Position numbers and translations under genes: made by a program. A stretch of DNA of 64,000 nucleotides from Calliopum simillimum. Taxonomy: Eukaryota; Arthropoda; Insecta; Diptera; Lauxaniidae. The stretch's first letter is position 1. The number at the start of each line of letters is the position of its first letter. Under the pieces are notes generated by a model. It made no database searches. It was not told the origin of the DNA and saw only the letters and a program-made list of their open reading frames with translations. The stretch is from positions 3,434,001-3,498,000 of the forward strand of contig OX638370.1 in assembly GCA_951812925.1 (NCBI GenBank), given 5' to 3'. Of the stretch, positions 45,545 to 56,603 are shown piece by piece.

Positions 45545-46410
45545 TGCACCGATATTTTAGATATTTTGCGATACTTTTGGACTTTGATCGATATTTTGGA
45601 TACTTTTGAAATTTAACCGATATTTTGGATGTTTTTTGATACTTTTGGGCTCTTTTCGATATCTTGGATGCTTCTTGATGCTTTTACCGATATTTTGGAT
45701 GTTTTTCGATACCTTTTGAGCTCTTTTCGATATTTTGGATGTTTTTCGGTATTTTTGGATTTTTACCGATATATTAAATGTTTTTCGATACTTTTTGACT
45801 TTTATCGATATTTTGGATTTTTCTCGATACTTTTGTACTTTAACCGATACATTGGATGTTTTTCAATACTTCTGGACTTTTATCGATATACGTACCGATG
45901 TTTTTCGATACTTTTGAGCTCTTTCCGATATTTTGGATGTTTTTCGATACTTTTAGAAACATTTTGGATACTTTTGGACTCCTACCAATATTTTGTATGG
46001 TTTTTGATACTTTTGGGCTCTTTTCGATATTTTGTATGTTTCTCTATACTTTTGCACTTTTACCGATATTTTGGATGTTTTTCAATACTTTTGGGCTCTT
46101 TTCGATATTTTTTATGTTTTCCGATACTTTTGGACTTTTACCGATATTCTGGATGTTTTTCGATGCCGTTTGGGCTCTTTTCGATATCTTGGATGTTTCT
46201 CGATACTTTTGCACTTTTGCCAACATTTTGGATGTTTTCCGACACTTTTGGACTTTTATCGATATTTTGGATGTTTCTCGATGCTTTTGTACTTTCACCG
46301 ATATATTGGATGTTTTTCAATACTTTTGGACTTATACCGATATACATTCCGATGTTTTTCGATACTTTTGAGCTTTTTTCGATATTTTGGATGTTTTTGG
46401 ATACATTTTT
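45545..46410 (+). repeat. 39-bp tandem array (probable dimer of the 19-bp family)
   Basis: The consensus unit is CGATATTTTGGATGTTTTT followed by CGATACTTTTGG.CTTTTA. The two halves are similar, and each half in reverse complement resembles the 19-bp unit AAAAATGTTCAAAAAGTCG. Because 39 is divisible by 3, frames of 273, 193 and 171 residues stay open in all three forward frames with 13-residue periods (such as FRYFGCFSILL). Open frames in every phase point to repeat structure and not to a protein. Confidence 0.92.
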
Positions 46411-47159
46411 GGCACAAACACTACACCAATTTTTATGTTATTCGGTTTAGAGATATACTGAGCCTGCTGCATACAAAAAATGTTGCCACGATTGATGAAT
46501 ACTCAATGTTCTGGCTTTTTTTTACTAAACGGTACTCGGAAAAAGTGTATCTATCTCAAAGTAAAAGGCCAAAAATTTGGCCACCGGCGATACTAGTATT
46601 CCTAATTCCTTGAATGTTTATAATTTGTACAAATTCTTTCCAATTTACGTCTACCTTGCAAAAAACTTGGTCAAGAAAAAAAAAAAAAAAACAGAGCACA
46701 ACAAAAAAATCAAAACTTAAAAAAACCAAGCAACAAAAGCCACTTGCGAAAATACAGTCAGTTCTAAATTTTAATTTTTCATAACAACCTACAAACAACA
46801 ACAAATTTTATTTTCATTTTATTGTTTACAAAAAATACAAAAAAAAAAAACAACAACAACTCGACTAAGCGCATAACAGGATATTGTCATATTTTGCCAT
46901 TACAACACAACAACAACACATTCAAACAATCCCCGAAGCAAAGGAAACCACATACACACAACTCCATTATAAAGTACACTAACATAGGAGCAAGAGTAAA
47001 ACAAACACATTCAAAAGAAAAAATCCGCAAAAAAAACACTCCTCAAAGAAGAAAGGCACCAACATTTGAATGCACAACAATGGCAGCGGCTGTTATTATT
47101 TATCTACATGGAACAAAAGTAATTATGTGCAATGTCTTCCAGAAAATTAAGACAGATTG
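46411..47159. other. Noncoding DNA, CAA-rich 46.7-47.0 kb
   Basis: A-rich tracts and CAA/AAC triplets. The 113-residue frame at 46822-47163 is Lys/Thr/Asn-rich and simple in composition. No gene is recognised. Confidence 0.45.
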
Positions 47160-47690
47160 TTAGAAAAGATGGATAGATACTCATAATAAGGTATATTGAG
47201 ATACAAAGATAGAAAGATAGATAAATAGAAAGATAAGTAAAGGATAGAATAAAAAGAAAATAGATAGATTGGAAGATAAAAAGATAAATACATAGAAAGA
47301 CAGAAAGCTAGAAAGATAGAGAAGTAGAGAGATAATTTAACTGAAGATAGTATGATGGAAAGATGTCAAGATAGAAGAATAACAAGGAAGAAAGATAGGA
47401 AGATCGGAAGGTAGCAGATAGGAAGCAAGAAAGTTAGCAAAATATAAAGATAAAAATGTAGAAAGATAAAAAACAGAAAGACAGAAAGATAGTAAGATAA
47501 AGAGATAAAAAGATAGTTGGATAGAAAGATAACAAAGTAAAAAAAAAATAAAAGGATAGAAATATAGAAGTATAGATAGATAAAATATAGATAGATCAAA
47601 AGATAAAAAGATGATGGATAGAAAATTAAAAAGCAGATCAAAAGATAAAGCCATAGAAAGTTATAAGAGTAAAAGGATAACACAACTTGC
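47160..47690. repeat. GATA/AGATAGAAAG-type degenerate simple repeat (left of LINE)
   Basis: Irregular runs of AGATAGAAAGATAAATAGA. The same kind of sequence resumes at 49345-49520 on the far side of the LINE relic. Reverse-strand frames rich in Phe/Leu/Tyr/Ser are artefacts of the TCTATC strand. Confidence 0.9.
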
Positions 47691-47764
47691 TAATGGATTT
47701 AAAACACACTTAGAGCAAGAATCATTAATACAGCTCTGGGTGATGTTGAACTGAAAACTCAGAC

Positions 47765-48540
47765 TTCAAAAGGCTGCCCTCTCAGAGCGGAGTACTATCT
47801 CCGCTCATTTGGTCTATTGTGGTGACCTTCTGCACCTGCTCAGTTCTAACGGTTTTGAAGTACAAGGATATACCAACGATGTCGCAATCCTCATTCGAGG
47901 TAAATATGAAGACACCATCTCATCCAGATTACTAGAGGCATTTGATTTAATAGCCATATGGTGTGTGTACTCTGGTCTAAAGGTTAGTCCTCAAAAGACC
48001 AATGTTACTATATTCGCCAAAAATAGGAAAAAAACTCTTTCGAGAACCCATTTTCAATGGAACAGTTATACTATTTTCAAGAAATATCTTGGTGTAGTTC
48101 TAAATGAAAAGCTCACTTGGAATCCTTTTCTGGAAAACACAACCCGGAAGGTAAAAGCATCACTGTATACCAGTAGAAGATTCTTAGGTAAAAACTGGGT
48201 ACTCAGCCCCAAACTTAGCCGCTGGATGTATACATCAATCGTCAGACCCATTATTACCTATGAAGCACCCATATGGTACAAAAAAATGCAACAGAAATCG
48301 GCACAATTCAGGCTTTGTACAAAGAATATCTTATATTTCGGTAACATGAACAATGAAACCCACACCAACTGCTGCTTTGGAAATAGTGCTTGATCTACCA
48401 CCTTTAAATCTAAAGATAAGGAAGAAAGCGCTTAGGTTCATAACAAAACTTATGCTACTAGACAAAATGAGGGCTATAACTATCAAACAATCCACCCTAT
48501 TGAAGGAGCTGCACACCAAACAAAAGCCTACCTAACCATT
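47765..48540 (+). pseudogene. LINE reverse transcriptase C-terminal part (broken)
   Basis: The frame 47809-48393 reads GFEVQGYTNDVAILI, where active enzymes have Y(A/M)DD; here residues 21-24 are YTND, so a catalytic Asp is replaced by Asn. It continues with GLKVSPQKTNV (the conserved G.K.N..KT-like motif), KYLGVVLNEKLTWNPFL, VLSPKLSRWMYTSIVRPIIT and YEAPIW, typical of the reverse transcriptase thumb region in insect LINEs. Just upstream, at about 47767-47790, SKGCPLRAE in another frame corresponds to the conserved QGCPQGG motif. Downstream, in a third frame from 48353, PTAALEIVLDLPPLNLKIRK is the connecting region. Frameshifts and the catalytic change make it non-functional. Confidence 0.85.
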
Positions 48541-48819
48541 ACTATCAGTAGCTACTGCATACAACTTTTTACACAACTTTCAAGTTACATACCCCAGTAA
48601 GAATGCCTGGGAAAAAGAGCGATCCTAGTTCATTGGTAATCACCACCTATGATACACAGACAGCTCTAAACCGAATGAGGGAGTGGGAGCTGGTGTATAT
48701 GAGGTACGGCACCATAGAAACATATTTGCATGCATGGGTCCAGAAAACTCAGTGTTTCAGGCGGGGAAGTACATGCAATCTAGCTTTTACTGAAAGAATA
48801 TCATAGAAAACATCGAAAT

Positions 48820-49260
48820 GAAATAAACATCTATATTCTATCCGACAGCAAAGCAGCGCTATTAGCTTCAAGTTTCTTCAGAATATCATCGTTGTAAGTC
48901 TGGGAGTGCCTTCAACTGCGCATAAAACTCACCTACCGAAATAAGGTTCATCTCATTTGGGTACCTGGACACAGTTTAAATGAAGGCTGTGAAATAACAA
49001 CCTAAGCAATTGGCTGGATAAAAAAGTTCAGGAAGGCTAGGACAACAATTCCAAGCCACAAACAATCAAAGAATTTATGCCAAGTGTTTCCAAACAAAGA
49101 ACAAAGCAGTAACTTATGCTGAACAGGAAGATTATACGGACTATAGGAGGATTTTTTACGGGACATTGCACAGTAAGGAAGCACCTTTCCAACATGGGCT
49201 TAGTAGATTCTGTAATGAAGAAGAGAAAATAGTTGAACACATCTTATGTCACTTATGACA
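48820..49260 (+). pseudogene. LINE RNase H and C-terminal zinc-type segment (broken)
   Basis: INIYILSDSKAALLASS at about 48826 matches the RNase H strand with the catalytic Asp in SDS.AA. LTYRNKVHLIWVPGHS at about 48929 matches the WVPGHS.I.GNE signature, ending here as LNEGCEI. About 200 bp further, EEEKIVEHILCHL resembles the C-terminal E.VEH.L..C segment that follows RNase H in insect LINEs. A stop separates these blocks from each other, so no protein is made. Confidence 0.8.
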
Positions 49261-49344
49261 GCCTAGCAAGACATAGACTTGCTAATTATCTAACACGTAC
49301 CCCTCTACTTCTGAGATAGGTGACAGGATCTCAACCCTTTTCTA

Positions 49345-49520
49345 ATTCTAATTCTAAAGTTGAAATGATAGAAAGATAACTTATCTCAAGACGGAAAGAT
49401 AGAAAAAATTACAGATAGAAATATATTTTGATTGATAGAAATCTAAAAAAATAGAATGATGCAGATGATGAAGATAGAATGATGGAAAGATGGAAGATAG
49501 AAAGAAAGTATAGAAACTAC
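49345..49520. repeat. GATA/GAAAGATAG-type degenerate simple repeat (right of LINE)
   Basis: Same composition as 47160-47690. It suggests that the LINE inserted into a GATA-type tract. Confidence 0.85.
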
Positions 49521-51369
49521 AGAAAAATACTCTTAGATAAACTGTCAGCTAGAAGTGTCAGAGGTTTTTAGAATAACATTATAGACGAATTTTATTCTGA
49601 GTGTACAGCTGTATTATAGTACAAATGTGCTTCGGTATGTTGATGTTTCTCTCCAAATGGTATTGTTGTTTCTTTGACAAACAACAAAAAGTAGTGGTTT
49701 CTTACGGAGTGTTGAAAGAACAAAAAAAAAAGCGCAATACCTTTTACAGCAACCAAGTTCTCTATGCAGCAGCTGTGTATTTTACAATGCGATATGTGGG
49801 AGTTAGTATTCGTATGAATTCAAGAGTGTGTGTGTTCAAAACATTTTCACATTTACCGACGGCATGTGTGTTTGCTTTGGCTTAATGTTGTATGCATTTT
49901 AGTTTGCATTGTTGTATGTAGATCATACATACATGCGAACACATGTACGTGAATGAGTGTTTTAACATAAGTTTGAGTGTATGTTGTTTCGTCTGTGCCA
50001 GCTCTTAATAAACTGACAGCTATTTTAAGGTAAATGTCAGAATTTGCTTTTAGTAAAAAAAAGAAAAAGCAGTGAACTCATTTATGCAAGTTGCAATTGA
50101 AATTTAAAATTTTCAGCGCTTGCTTTAAAAGCTTAAAAGAAACATGTTATTAAATTCAATAAAAATTTTCATTGCATATCTATGAGCGCTCATTAGGTTT
50201 TCAACTAAAATACATAAGCAAAGTTAGTTGGTACATTTGCCCACAATGACCCACTTTATAAGAAGCCGAAAATGAAAACATTTATTAAAAATCACCGCAG
50301 CCTAGAAATGTCAAACATTGTTGCAACAACAGCGCCAACTATTTGAAACGTTGTGCCAAAAATTATTTTGTGCAGCAACGTTTTCCAACTCTTTAAAATG
50401 CTATAATCAAGCAGAGTTTTTCAAGCGTTTGCCACTTCAAGCTCCACAATTTTTTTTTTTTTTGGCAACTCCTCACACGCTATGCACCGCAACTTTGTTG
50501 CAACATTTTTTGGCTTCATTATTTATGACCACAAAATTAACAGTGCAGTCAAAAATAAAATAGCAAATTTGTGGCATTTTAAATAAATATATATGATTCG
50601 AGTGGAAGTACAGCGTAGCATTAAATTCATTTAGCCAACTTTAAGGCGCATAATACTCCGCTAGCAGAATTTATTAAATAAACGGCATGGATTGAAACTT
50701 TCACAACCTCAAATCACAGTTTTAAAGAAAGCTCCAATCATAAATTTTACTTTTGGTGCGCTACTGTCAGTTTTAAATTGGGGGCGCGGCACACAGCACA
50801 TTTCCTGGCTAGCTGGCGCTGCACAACGACTCAAAATAAAGTCAGCCAATATTTTCTTGGCTTTGCTGGTGGTAAGGAAATCACATTAAATATTGGAGTT
50901 AGAAAATGTTTATAAATATGCAATAAAGAGTGGCAGACAATGTTGAAATGGTTAGGGGTGATTCGCATTCTAGGGTTAACTAACACACACATACTCGTAG
51001 CGTCGTCTTACTCACAGCATAGATAAGTTAATGCGTTACTGCTTACCCAAGTGTAAAACGCGGTGGTGTTGCCGTAGCAAACGTTTTCGTCTGCGTCGTC
51101 AACGAAATTACTCTGTGTAAGGGTATGGCACAAATTAACAAATACACAAAGCGGAAACAAATTTATAAGAAAATGTCAGTTGTCACACTGTGAATAAATA
51201 ATCTAAGATTTCAGAAAAAATTTAAAAAAAAAACTTTAAAGGATTTTTAAGAAAGTTTTGCGCGTCAATTTGATAACAAAATTATTTCGAATACTTTAAT
51301 TTCAGAGACTATAAGCCAATCCCAAAAATGTATCTGAATTGGTTACTAACATTTATGCCAGAGTCGGTC
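49521..51369. other. Noncoding DNA without recognised features
   Basis: TGTGTG-type short tracts (49825) and a more complex segment at 50300-50880. Frames at 49601, 50318 and 50692 show no recognisable domain. Confidence 0.4.
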
Positions 51370-51728
51370 GTAATGCCCCCAGACAGACGACATATTAAAT
51401 ATAGATTATAGGCTTAATAATGCAAATCTTTATATTGCATGGTTGTAGGAATTTTTTAAATACATATTTCATAGACCTTGACGAAAAGAAAATTTCCCAA
51501 TTCCGGGTCAAAAAAATTCTAAAACAAAAAAACCAAGATTAATAGTAAGTTAAGCATCAGACAAGCTTATTAGAATTTTTTGGAGCCTGAATTGGGGAAA
51601 TTTCTTTTCGTCAAGGTCTATGGAATATGTTTTTAAAAAATGCCTTTAATCATGCAACGAAAAGTTTGACATTATTGCGTCTGTAATGTGCATTAGAACT
51701 GCCGTCTGTCTGCGGCATAATGCATTAC
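51370..51728. repeat. Foldback element of 359 bp
   Basis: The left arm begins GTAATGCCCCCAGACAGACG and the right arm in reverse complement begins GTAATGCATTATGCCGCAGA. The arms match with gaps through CATAGACCTTGACGAAAAGA and AAAATTTCCC, giving arms of about 160 bp and a short loop with a central TTAAG. No coding capacity. It is a MITE-like snap-back structure. Confidence 0.85.
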
Positions 51729-52876
51729 TTTTTCAATGCATTAAAAGAATATTATTGCATTATTGCCAATAAATAAAAATAGTGCATTGATTTAATGAAA
51801 GTTAATGAAATTCAAAAATCTGTTGCATTAATTTTTCAAAAATAATGCAAATGCAAATTTTTGTGTATTTTATGCCAAGTAAAAAGCAAAATCTCTAACG
51901 TACCACTTTAAGTTATATGACCCATTTTAGTTTAAACAAATTTTTAAAGTGCACTTTATGATGATATAACACAATTTATTGGAATTAGTTAGTTCTCATG
52001 GAAGTAAAAGTCAAAAGCCAAAAGAAATTTGAAAACGACACCCTAAGTGCTGTTTTTCAGCATAGTAACCAATCTACGAGTACCGCATAGGAATTTACCC
52101 TTTCCTTCTCAGAAATCGCGTTTGATATAAAAAATATTTCGATAAGCAGCTGCAAAGTAGCAGCGTTGTTGTTTTTGTCATTGTTGTAATTTTTGTATAC
52201 ATTTTTGTTGTTGTTGCTACTGTGATGCCACTTTCGTTTGAAGTTTTTAAAGGCTTTTGATGGTTGCAAGCAAATAATTTGTAAGCACACGGAAACGCAA
52301 AAATATTCAGCCAAATATTGATGAATCCAGAAATGTCTGAACAAAAATAGAATAAAGCTCACTTGAAAGATTTGTGGCTTACCCTGAAAAAATGCTGCTC
52401 AGAATTATCAGTCGTAGCTAAAACTACTTACTGAAGATTGTGCTATTCAGGTTTATCCTTTGAAACAGAAGAGTAGATAATGCGCCTTCTTGTTTGATAC
52501 TTGGCACAATAGAAAATGATTTCGTGTTCAAAGTCAAAAAATTGGGAAAAAATTACAAAAATTAAAACGTTATGGTGGTCTCTTTCCTCAGCGTCTAATA
52601 TTCCATTATATTTCGTCGAGTGTCTCTGTCCAAACATCTCTTTTTGGCTTCACTTTTTATTTGCATTAGCATATTGCTGACAAACGTATACTTAAACTAT
52701 AAAATATTTCTAAAAATTCTAAAAAGATTTACAAGTATTCTTTGGACAATTCCAAGTATTTTTTGAATACACTTTTATCAATAGATGCCATGTTTTTGAA
52801 TAAAAAATCGTATTTTCGACTGCATACTTAATTCAAAAACTTAAAATAACGTATTTTAGGATGCGAATATTACCTA
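51729..52876. other. Noncoding AT-rich DNA
   Basis: TGCATTAA is over-represented at 51720-51860 (ATTATTGCATTATTGCCAAT), adjoining the foldback. No gene is recognised. Confidence 0.4.
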
Positions 52877-53260
52877 CGTGGAGTAAGTCCGGGAGATGTG
52901 GCACCCCCAGGTGATATGGAACCCGTTTCAGTTTCAATACTTGCAGCTTTCATAGCATTTTAATAGGGAGTGAGTGGTGAGTAGTTCGTATAGCTATAGT
53001 TGTGTGGCGCTAATCACCACATACGATTTTCTAATATATATTCTAAATTATCAATAAGTATTATAATCATATTATAGTTCAAAATGTAAAAGTAGCATAA
53101 GCGTATTATAGTTCAAAAATGTTAGTTACATTGAATATGCAACCCTGTTAATTAATAGTTTGTAAAGAAAGAAGAAGAGAAATATATAGTTTTAAATACA
53201 CACGCTATAGTTGCAATAATTACTTGTGTATGGTATTTTTAAAAAATATTGCTAATGTAA

Positions 53261-54690
53261 GCGACGCACAGTGTCTCGTTTTAGTGTGCTAGACGTGAAA
53301 AATTCAAAATCTTAATTTTAAATTTTTGTATGCAGAAGTGTTTAAATATGTCCACTTACCTCCAAAAATGTATTTTTATGTTCTTTGGTTAACATTTGGT
53401 ACACATATTTGCACTTCAAAGTTTATATTTTGAATAAAATAAAATTTAAAAATTTTTGTTCCGGAAAGCGCTTCAACTTGAGTAAATTTTGTGGTAATTT
53501 TTCCATGAAATAAAATTAAGAAGAAAAAAACCAAAACTGACTCGATGCACAAGCTTTCCAAAAATATATATTGTTTATATATATCTTACATAGTGTTGCC
53601 ACAAACATTTTAAACAGAATTGCAATTTTTTCTGCTTCCGAAATTCATATTTTTGTTGTATATTGGACTAAAAAGCTATGAGCATCGCTCCGCACCGGAT
53701 AAAAATGGACATTTTAAAGAAATATGTAGTTTTTTGTTGCCGATACGTGAGGTTTAAATCCTCGCACTTTCTCGCAAAAAATTTGGGCCATACTATGAAA
53801 ATTGAACCAGATTTAATAATAATATCTACACTAGGTGCAAAGGTAAAATATTGCGAATGTTTTTTGTGTGGGGGGTTGCAGCGTCCCCTATTTTAATTTT
53901 TCCCATGTTATTTAAAAGATAACACGTATATTCATGTACCAAATTTTATAATGATAAAGGTACATAAATAGAGTATTTTCATTATTTTTGTGTAGGGGTG
54001 CAAAGCCCCCATATTTTAGCCCCCTCTCTCTATTCGTATAGTATTTTTTAAATAAAAATGCGTTCTAAACATAAAGTTTTGTAGTAGTAACTCCAGAGGT
54101 GCAAAGATATAGCAATTGATATATTTTTTTTTGTATGGGGGGTACAACGCCCCTTTGGTCAAATTCCTCAAATTTTTACAACACGTTTGATGAACTCCAA
54201 TAAACAAAGTTTTGTAATGGTAACTGCTACAAATGTAGAGATATAGTAAATGATGTGTTTTTTTTTGTATGAGGGGTGCAACGTCCCCTTGTTCAATTTC
54301 TGTGAGGCGTTTGGTGAACATAGTATACTCTTGTATACAAAGTTTTGTAACAATAACTGCTACAAAAGCAGGGATATAGCTATTGAGGTCCTTTTTTGTA
54401 TGGGGGGTGCAGCACCCCTTTGTTCAATTTCTTCCAGTTTTTGCAGGGTGATTGGCGAACGCAGTGTACTCCTTTTTACAGAGTTTTGTAATAATAGCTA
54501 CTGCATGTACAGAGATATAGAGTTTTGTTCATTTCTTTCATAAGCGGGCTACCCCCCACACCCCGCCAAAATCACTTCACTCTATTTTGTGTGGTCAATG
54601 GACATATTTTAACAGTTCTGCATACTAAAAAATGCATTTTGAATTTTTCACGTCTAGATTGTATGAAACAGTGCACTGTGCGACGTTTCG
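53261..54690. mobile_element. Inverted-repeat element with internal tandem repeats, nested in the pogo element
   Basis: The left arm (about 53267-53360) and right arm (about 54590-54684) are inverted with differences. Shared blocks are CTAGACGTGAAAAATTCAAA, GTATGCAGAA.TGTT and AAATATGTCCA. The outermost bases are CACAGTG on both sides, and GCGACG stands directly outside on the left and overlapping the right edge, as a possible target duplication. Between the arms is a tandem repeat of about 130 bp. CAGTG ends fit a hAT-type start, but an 8-bp duplication is not exact. Confidence 0.75.
53640..54575. repeat. About 130-bp tandem repeats with GGGG...CCCC hairpin core
   Basis: Each unit has AAAGTTTTGTAATAATAACT-like sequence, a GATATAG stretch, a T-run, GTATG, and a G-rich palindromic core such as GGGGTGCAGCACCCC. 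Cores lie at about 53870, 53995, 54138, 54272 and 54401, so spacing is 124-143 bp. A final CCCCCCACACCCC lies at 54552. Frames of about 60-100 residues on both strands through this block are shadows of the repeat. Confidence 0.88.
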
Positions 54691-54830
54691 TGGCATTTTT
54701 ACTCGGTATATACCAAAAGGAAGATATGGGTGATATGGTTTTGGTGTCACATCTCCCTTTGCATGCTATAAAATATTTGGAAGTACAAATATTCTTAATT
54801 AGTGCTTAATCTTTGGGCTCTGTTGTATTC

Positions 54831-55269
54831 ATGGGTGAAACGTTGGCTTATGTCACTGGCGACTTATTTCTTAATTGGCTAAAAGAGCATTTTGTCCCTA
54901 TAATGCCAAATGGAAAAACATAATTTTCTCCACGACTGCCACTCTTCAAATTGCTTCAATCTTAGATATGCTCGAGTACGCTATTGAAAACGTCATAATA
55001 ATCTTATATTTAACTCAGTTTCTGCAGCCTTTTGACAATTTGCATATAATTCGTTCGTCAAAAATAATCCAACGAGGAAAATATCACACCTTCAATTCGG
55101 TCAGCTTTTGTATGAGGCTTGCACCAAAGCAGCAAGTGTTTCAAATGGTACTTCTGGATTTCCATCTACTGAAATTTACCCTTTTAGTCCAAATAAAATT
55201 CCAGATCACACCTTTTTACAGGATTGCGTTGAAAAAAATGAAGTCCTGAAGTGCTTCAATGTATCATAG
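54831..55269 (+). pseudogene. pogo-type (Tigger/Jerky-like, DDE_1) transposase C-terminal half, broken
   Basis: Three frames are needed to read one protein. MGETLAYVTGDLFLNWLKEH is in the first frame. LDMLEYAIENVIIILYL followed by QFLQPFD is in the second; pogo proteins have LP..TTH.LQPLD here. FGQLLYEACTKAASVSNGTS, GFPSTEIYPFSPNKIPDHTF and LKCFNVS with a stop at 55267-55269 are in the third. These are the hallmark blocks of the pogo/Tigger DDE domain and the following C-terminal segment. The usual LLLDGH.SH block with the second catalytic Asp is replaced by IIFSTTATLQIA, so catalysis is lost. The N-terminal DNA-binding half is not found, probably lost or disrupted by the insertion on its left. 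Confidence 0.85.
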
Positions 55270-55371
55270 AATCGCAGAATTTTAGTCTGGTAGGACTTTC
55301 AATGATTATGTTTTCAATTTTATTTGATTAATTTGAGGAGAAGAAGACTTTTAAACACAAGCTGGTAACTA

Positions 55372-56603
55372 AGGACTGCCTCAGAAAAATTTGATACTTT
55401 TATTCCTTAAGATTATAATTTACCTGATGATCGTGCAGGTCGAAATATGGGTGCTATTTTTTATATAACATGACAATTACAAAAATATATAACTTCAAAC
55501 GATAAAGATGTCTAGCAATCACGAAAAAAAGCGCAAACTCTTTTTGTACACTTACCTGCAAAAACCAGAATTAAAATATTCAGCCATAGCTAAAAAAAAG
55601 GTGCATCAAAAATCACTGTCCAAAGGGTTATTTTGAATTATAGAAATTATAGAAAGGGTCAACTTATTACGCGGAAAAAGGGTTCAGGTAGAAAGATAGT
55701 ATAGACACAGTTGGTGAAAAGGTGAAGCGCCTTTTTAAGCAGAATCCTAACACTTCAGAACGAGATATGGATTCCAGATCAGAAACCTCAAAATCTCCTA
55801 TAAACAGACTAAAGAAAAAACTTAAGCTAAAGACTTACACAGTTCAAATGAAAAACAGTTAGAGGCTAGATTTGACTGATGCGTAATGGACGATGAAACA
55901 TACGTTAAGGCAGATTTTAAACAGCTACCAGGACACGAATTTTATACCTGTTCGGAGAAGGGGCATGTACAGAGCAAATGTAAAGAGAAGAAAATTAAAA
56001 AATTTCCCAAGCAGTATATGGTTTGGCAGGCTATATATAATTCTGGTCTGAGAAGCAGTTTTCTTGTAACACAGTGCACAATTAACTCGAAAATTTATAT
56101 TGATGAATGCCTTCAAAAACATCTTTTATCATTTATTCGTAAGCACGGGGGTACTGTAATGTTCTGGCCTGATTTAGCAACCTCTCACTACTCTAGAGCC
56201 ACCATAGAATGGTACAATAGCAACAATGTAAATTTTGTACCCAAAAATGCGAATCCCCCTAACTGCCCAGAGCTTCGACCTATTGAGAGACATTGGGCTC
56301 GAATGAAATCAGATCTTTGGAAGAGTAAAAGTACTGCAAAAAATTTAAAAGATTTCAAAAATTTCAAAAATAAGTGGCGAAGATCGTGCGGTACTGTCGA
56401 CGAAACAACTGTACAAAACTTAATGAAGGGTCTTAAGAAAAAAGTAAAATATTTTTATATAAAGCAAATATTTGTTAATAGTGTAAGGTTATTTATGTTC
56501 GTTATACTACTCATTAATAAAAAAAAAACAAAATTAAAAAAAATTCATTACATATATTTTTATTAATGAAAAACAAAGGAACAAATTTTTCTGCGGCAGT
56601 CCT
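55372..56603 (+). mobile_element. DD37E Tc1/mariner-type element, complete ends, nested
   Basis: TA at 55370-55371 and 56604-56605 flanks the element. The left end AGGACTGCCTCAGAAAAATT and the right end read inward AGGACTGCCGCAGAAAAATT match with one difference in the first 22 positions. The 1232-bp length fits a one-gene Tc1/mariner element. The terminal bases AGGACTGCC differ from the CAGT start usual for Tc1. It inserted downstream of the pogo transposase reading region, so it is younger than the pogo element. Confidence 0.92.
55508..56566 (+). pseudogene. DD37E Tc1/mariner-type transposase (N-terminal part frameshifted)
   Basis: The catalytic part is open at 55886-56566. DDET at residues 2-5 of that frame carries the first Asp, FWPDLATSHY the second (Asp 96), and CPELRPIERHW the third acidic residue (Glu 134). 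There are 37 residues between the last two, giving DD37E. MVWQAI, INSKIYIDECL and PPNCPELRPIE are strong family blocks. The start at 55886 is internal; the probable true start is ATG at 55508 (MSSNHEKKRKLFLYTYLQKP), followed by a frameshift near 55600 and stops before 55886. Pieces of the second DNA-binding helix region (INRLKKKLKLK at about 55800) remain. The final Lys-rich tail after WRRSCGTVDE is probably outside or at the end of the domain. All catalytic acidic residues are retained, so decay is modest. Confidence 0.85.

Larger units (their letters stand above)
47700..49340 (+). mobile_element. Non-LTR retrotransposon (LINE) 3' fragment with RNase H
   Basis: The segment carries, in order, part of a reverse transcriptase, a connecting region, an RNase H domain and a C-terminal Cys/His segment, all on this strand but in broken frames. 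The 5' half (endonuclease and N-terminal part of the reverse transcriptase) is missing, as expected from 5' truncation. No poly-A tail is clear. The presence of RNase H points to an I/Outcast/LOA-type clade; the exact clade is not settled. It lies inside GATA-type simple repeat on both sides. Confidence 0.85.

Noticed and set aside
45629..46613. Long overlapping open frames with 13-residue repeats
   Set aside because: All three forward frames are open because of the 39-bp tandem unit. There is no start context, no domain and no single favoured frame.
53640..54575. Regularly spaced repeats resembling a CRISPR array
   Set aside because: The units are about 130 bp with diverged copies and no unique spacers of constant length; the sequence is from a eukaryote and lies within a transposon.
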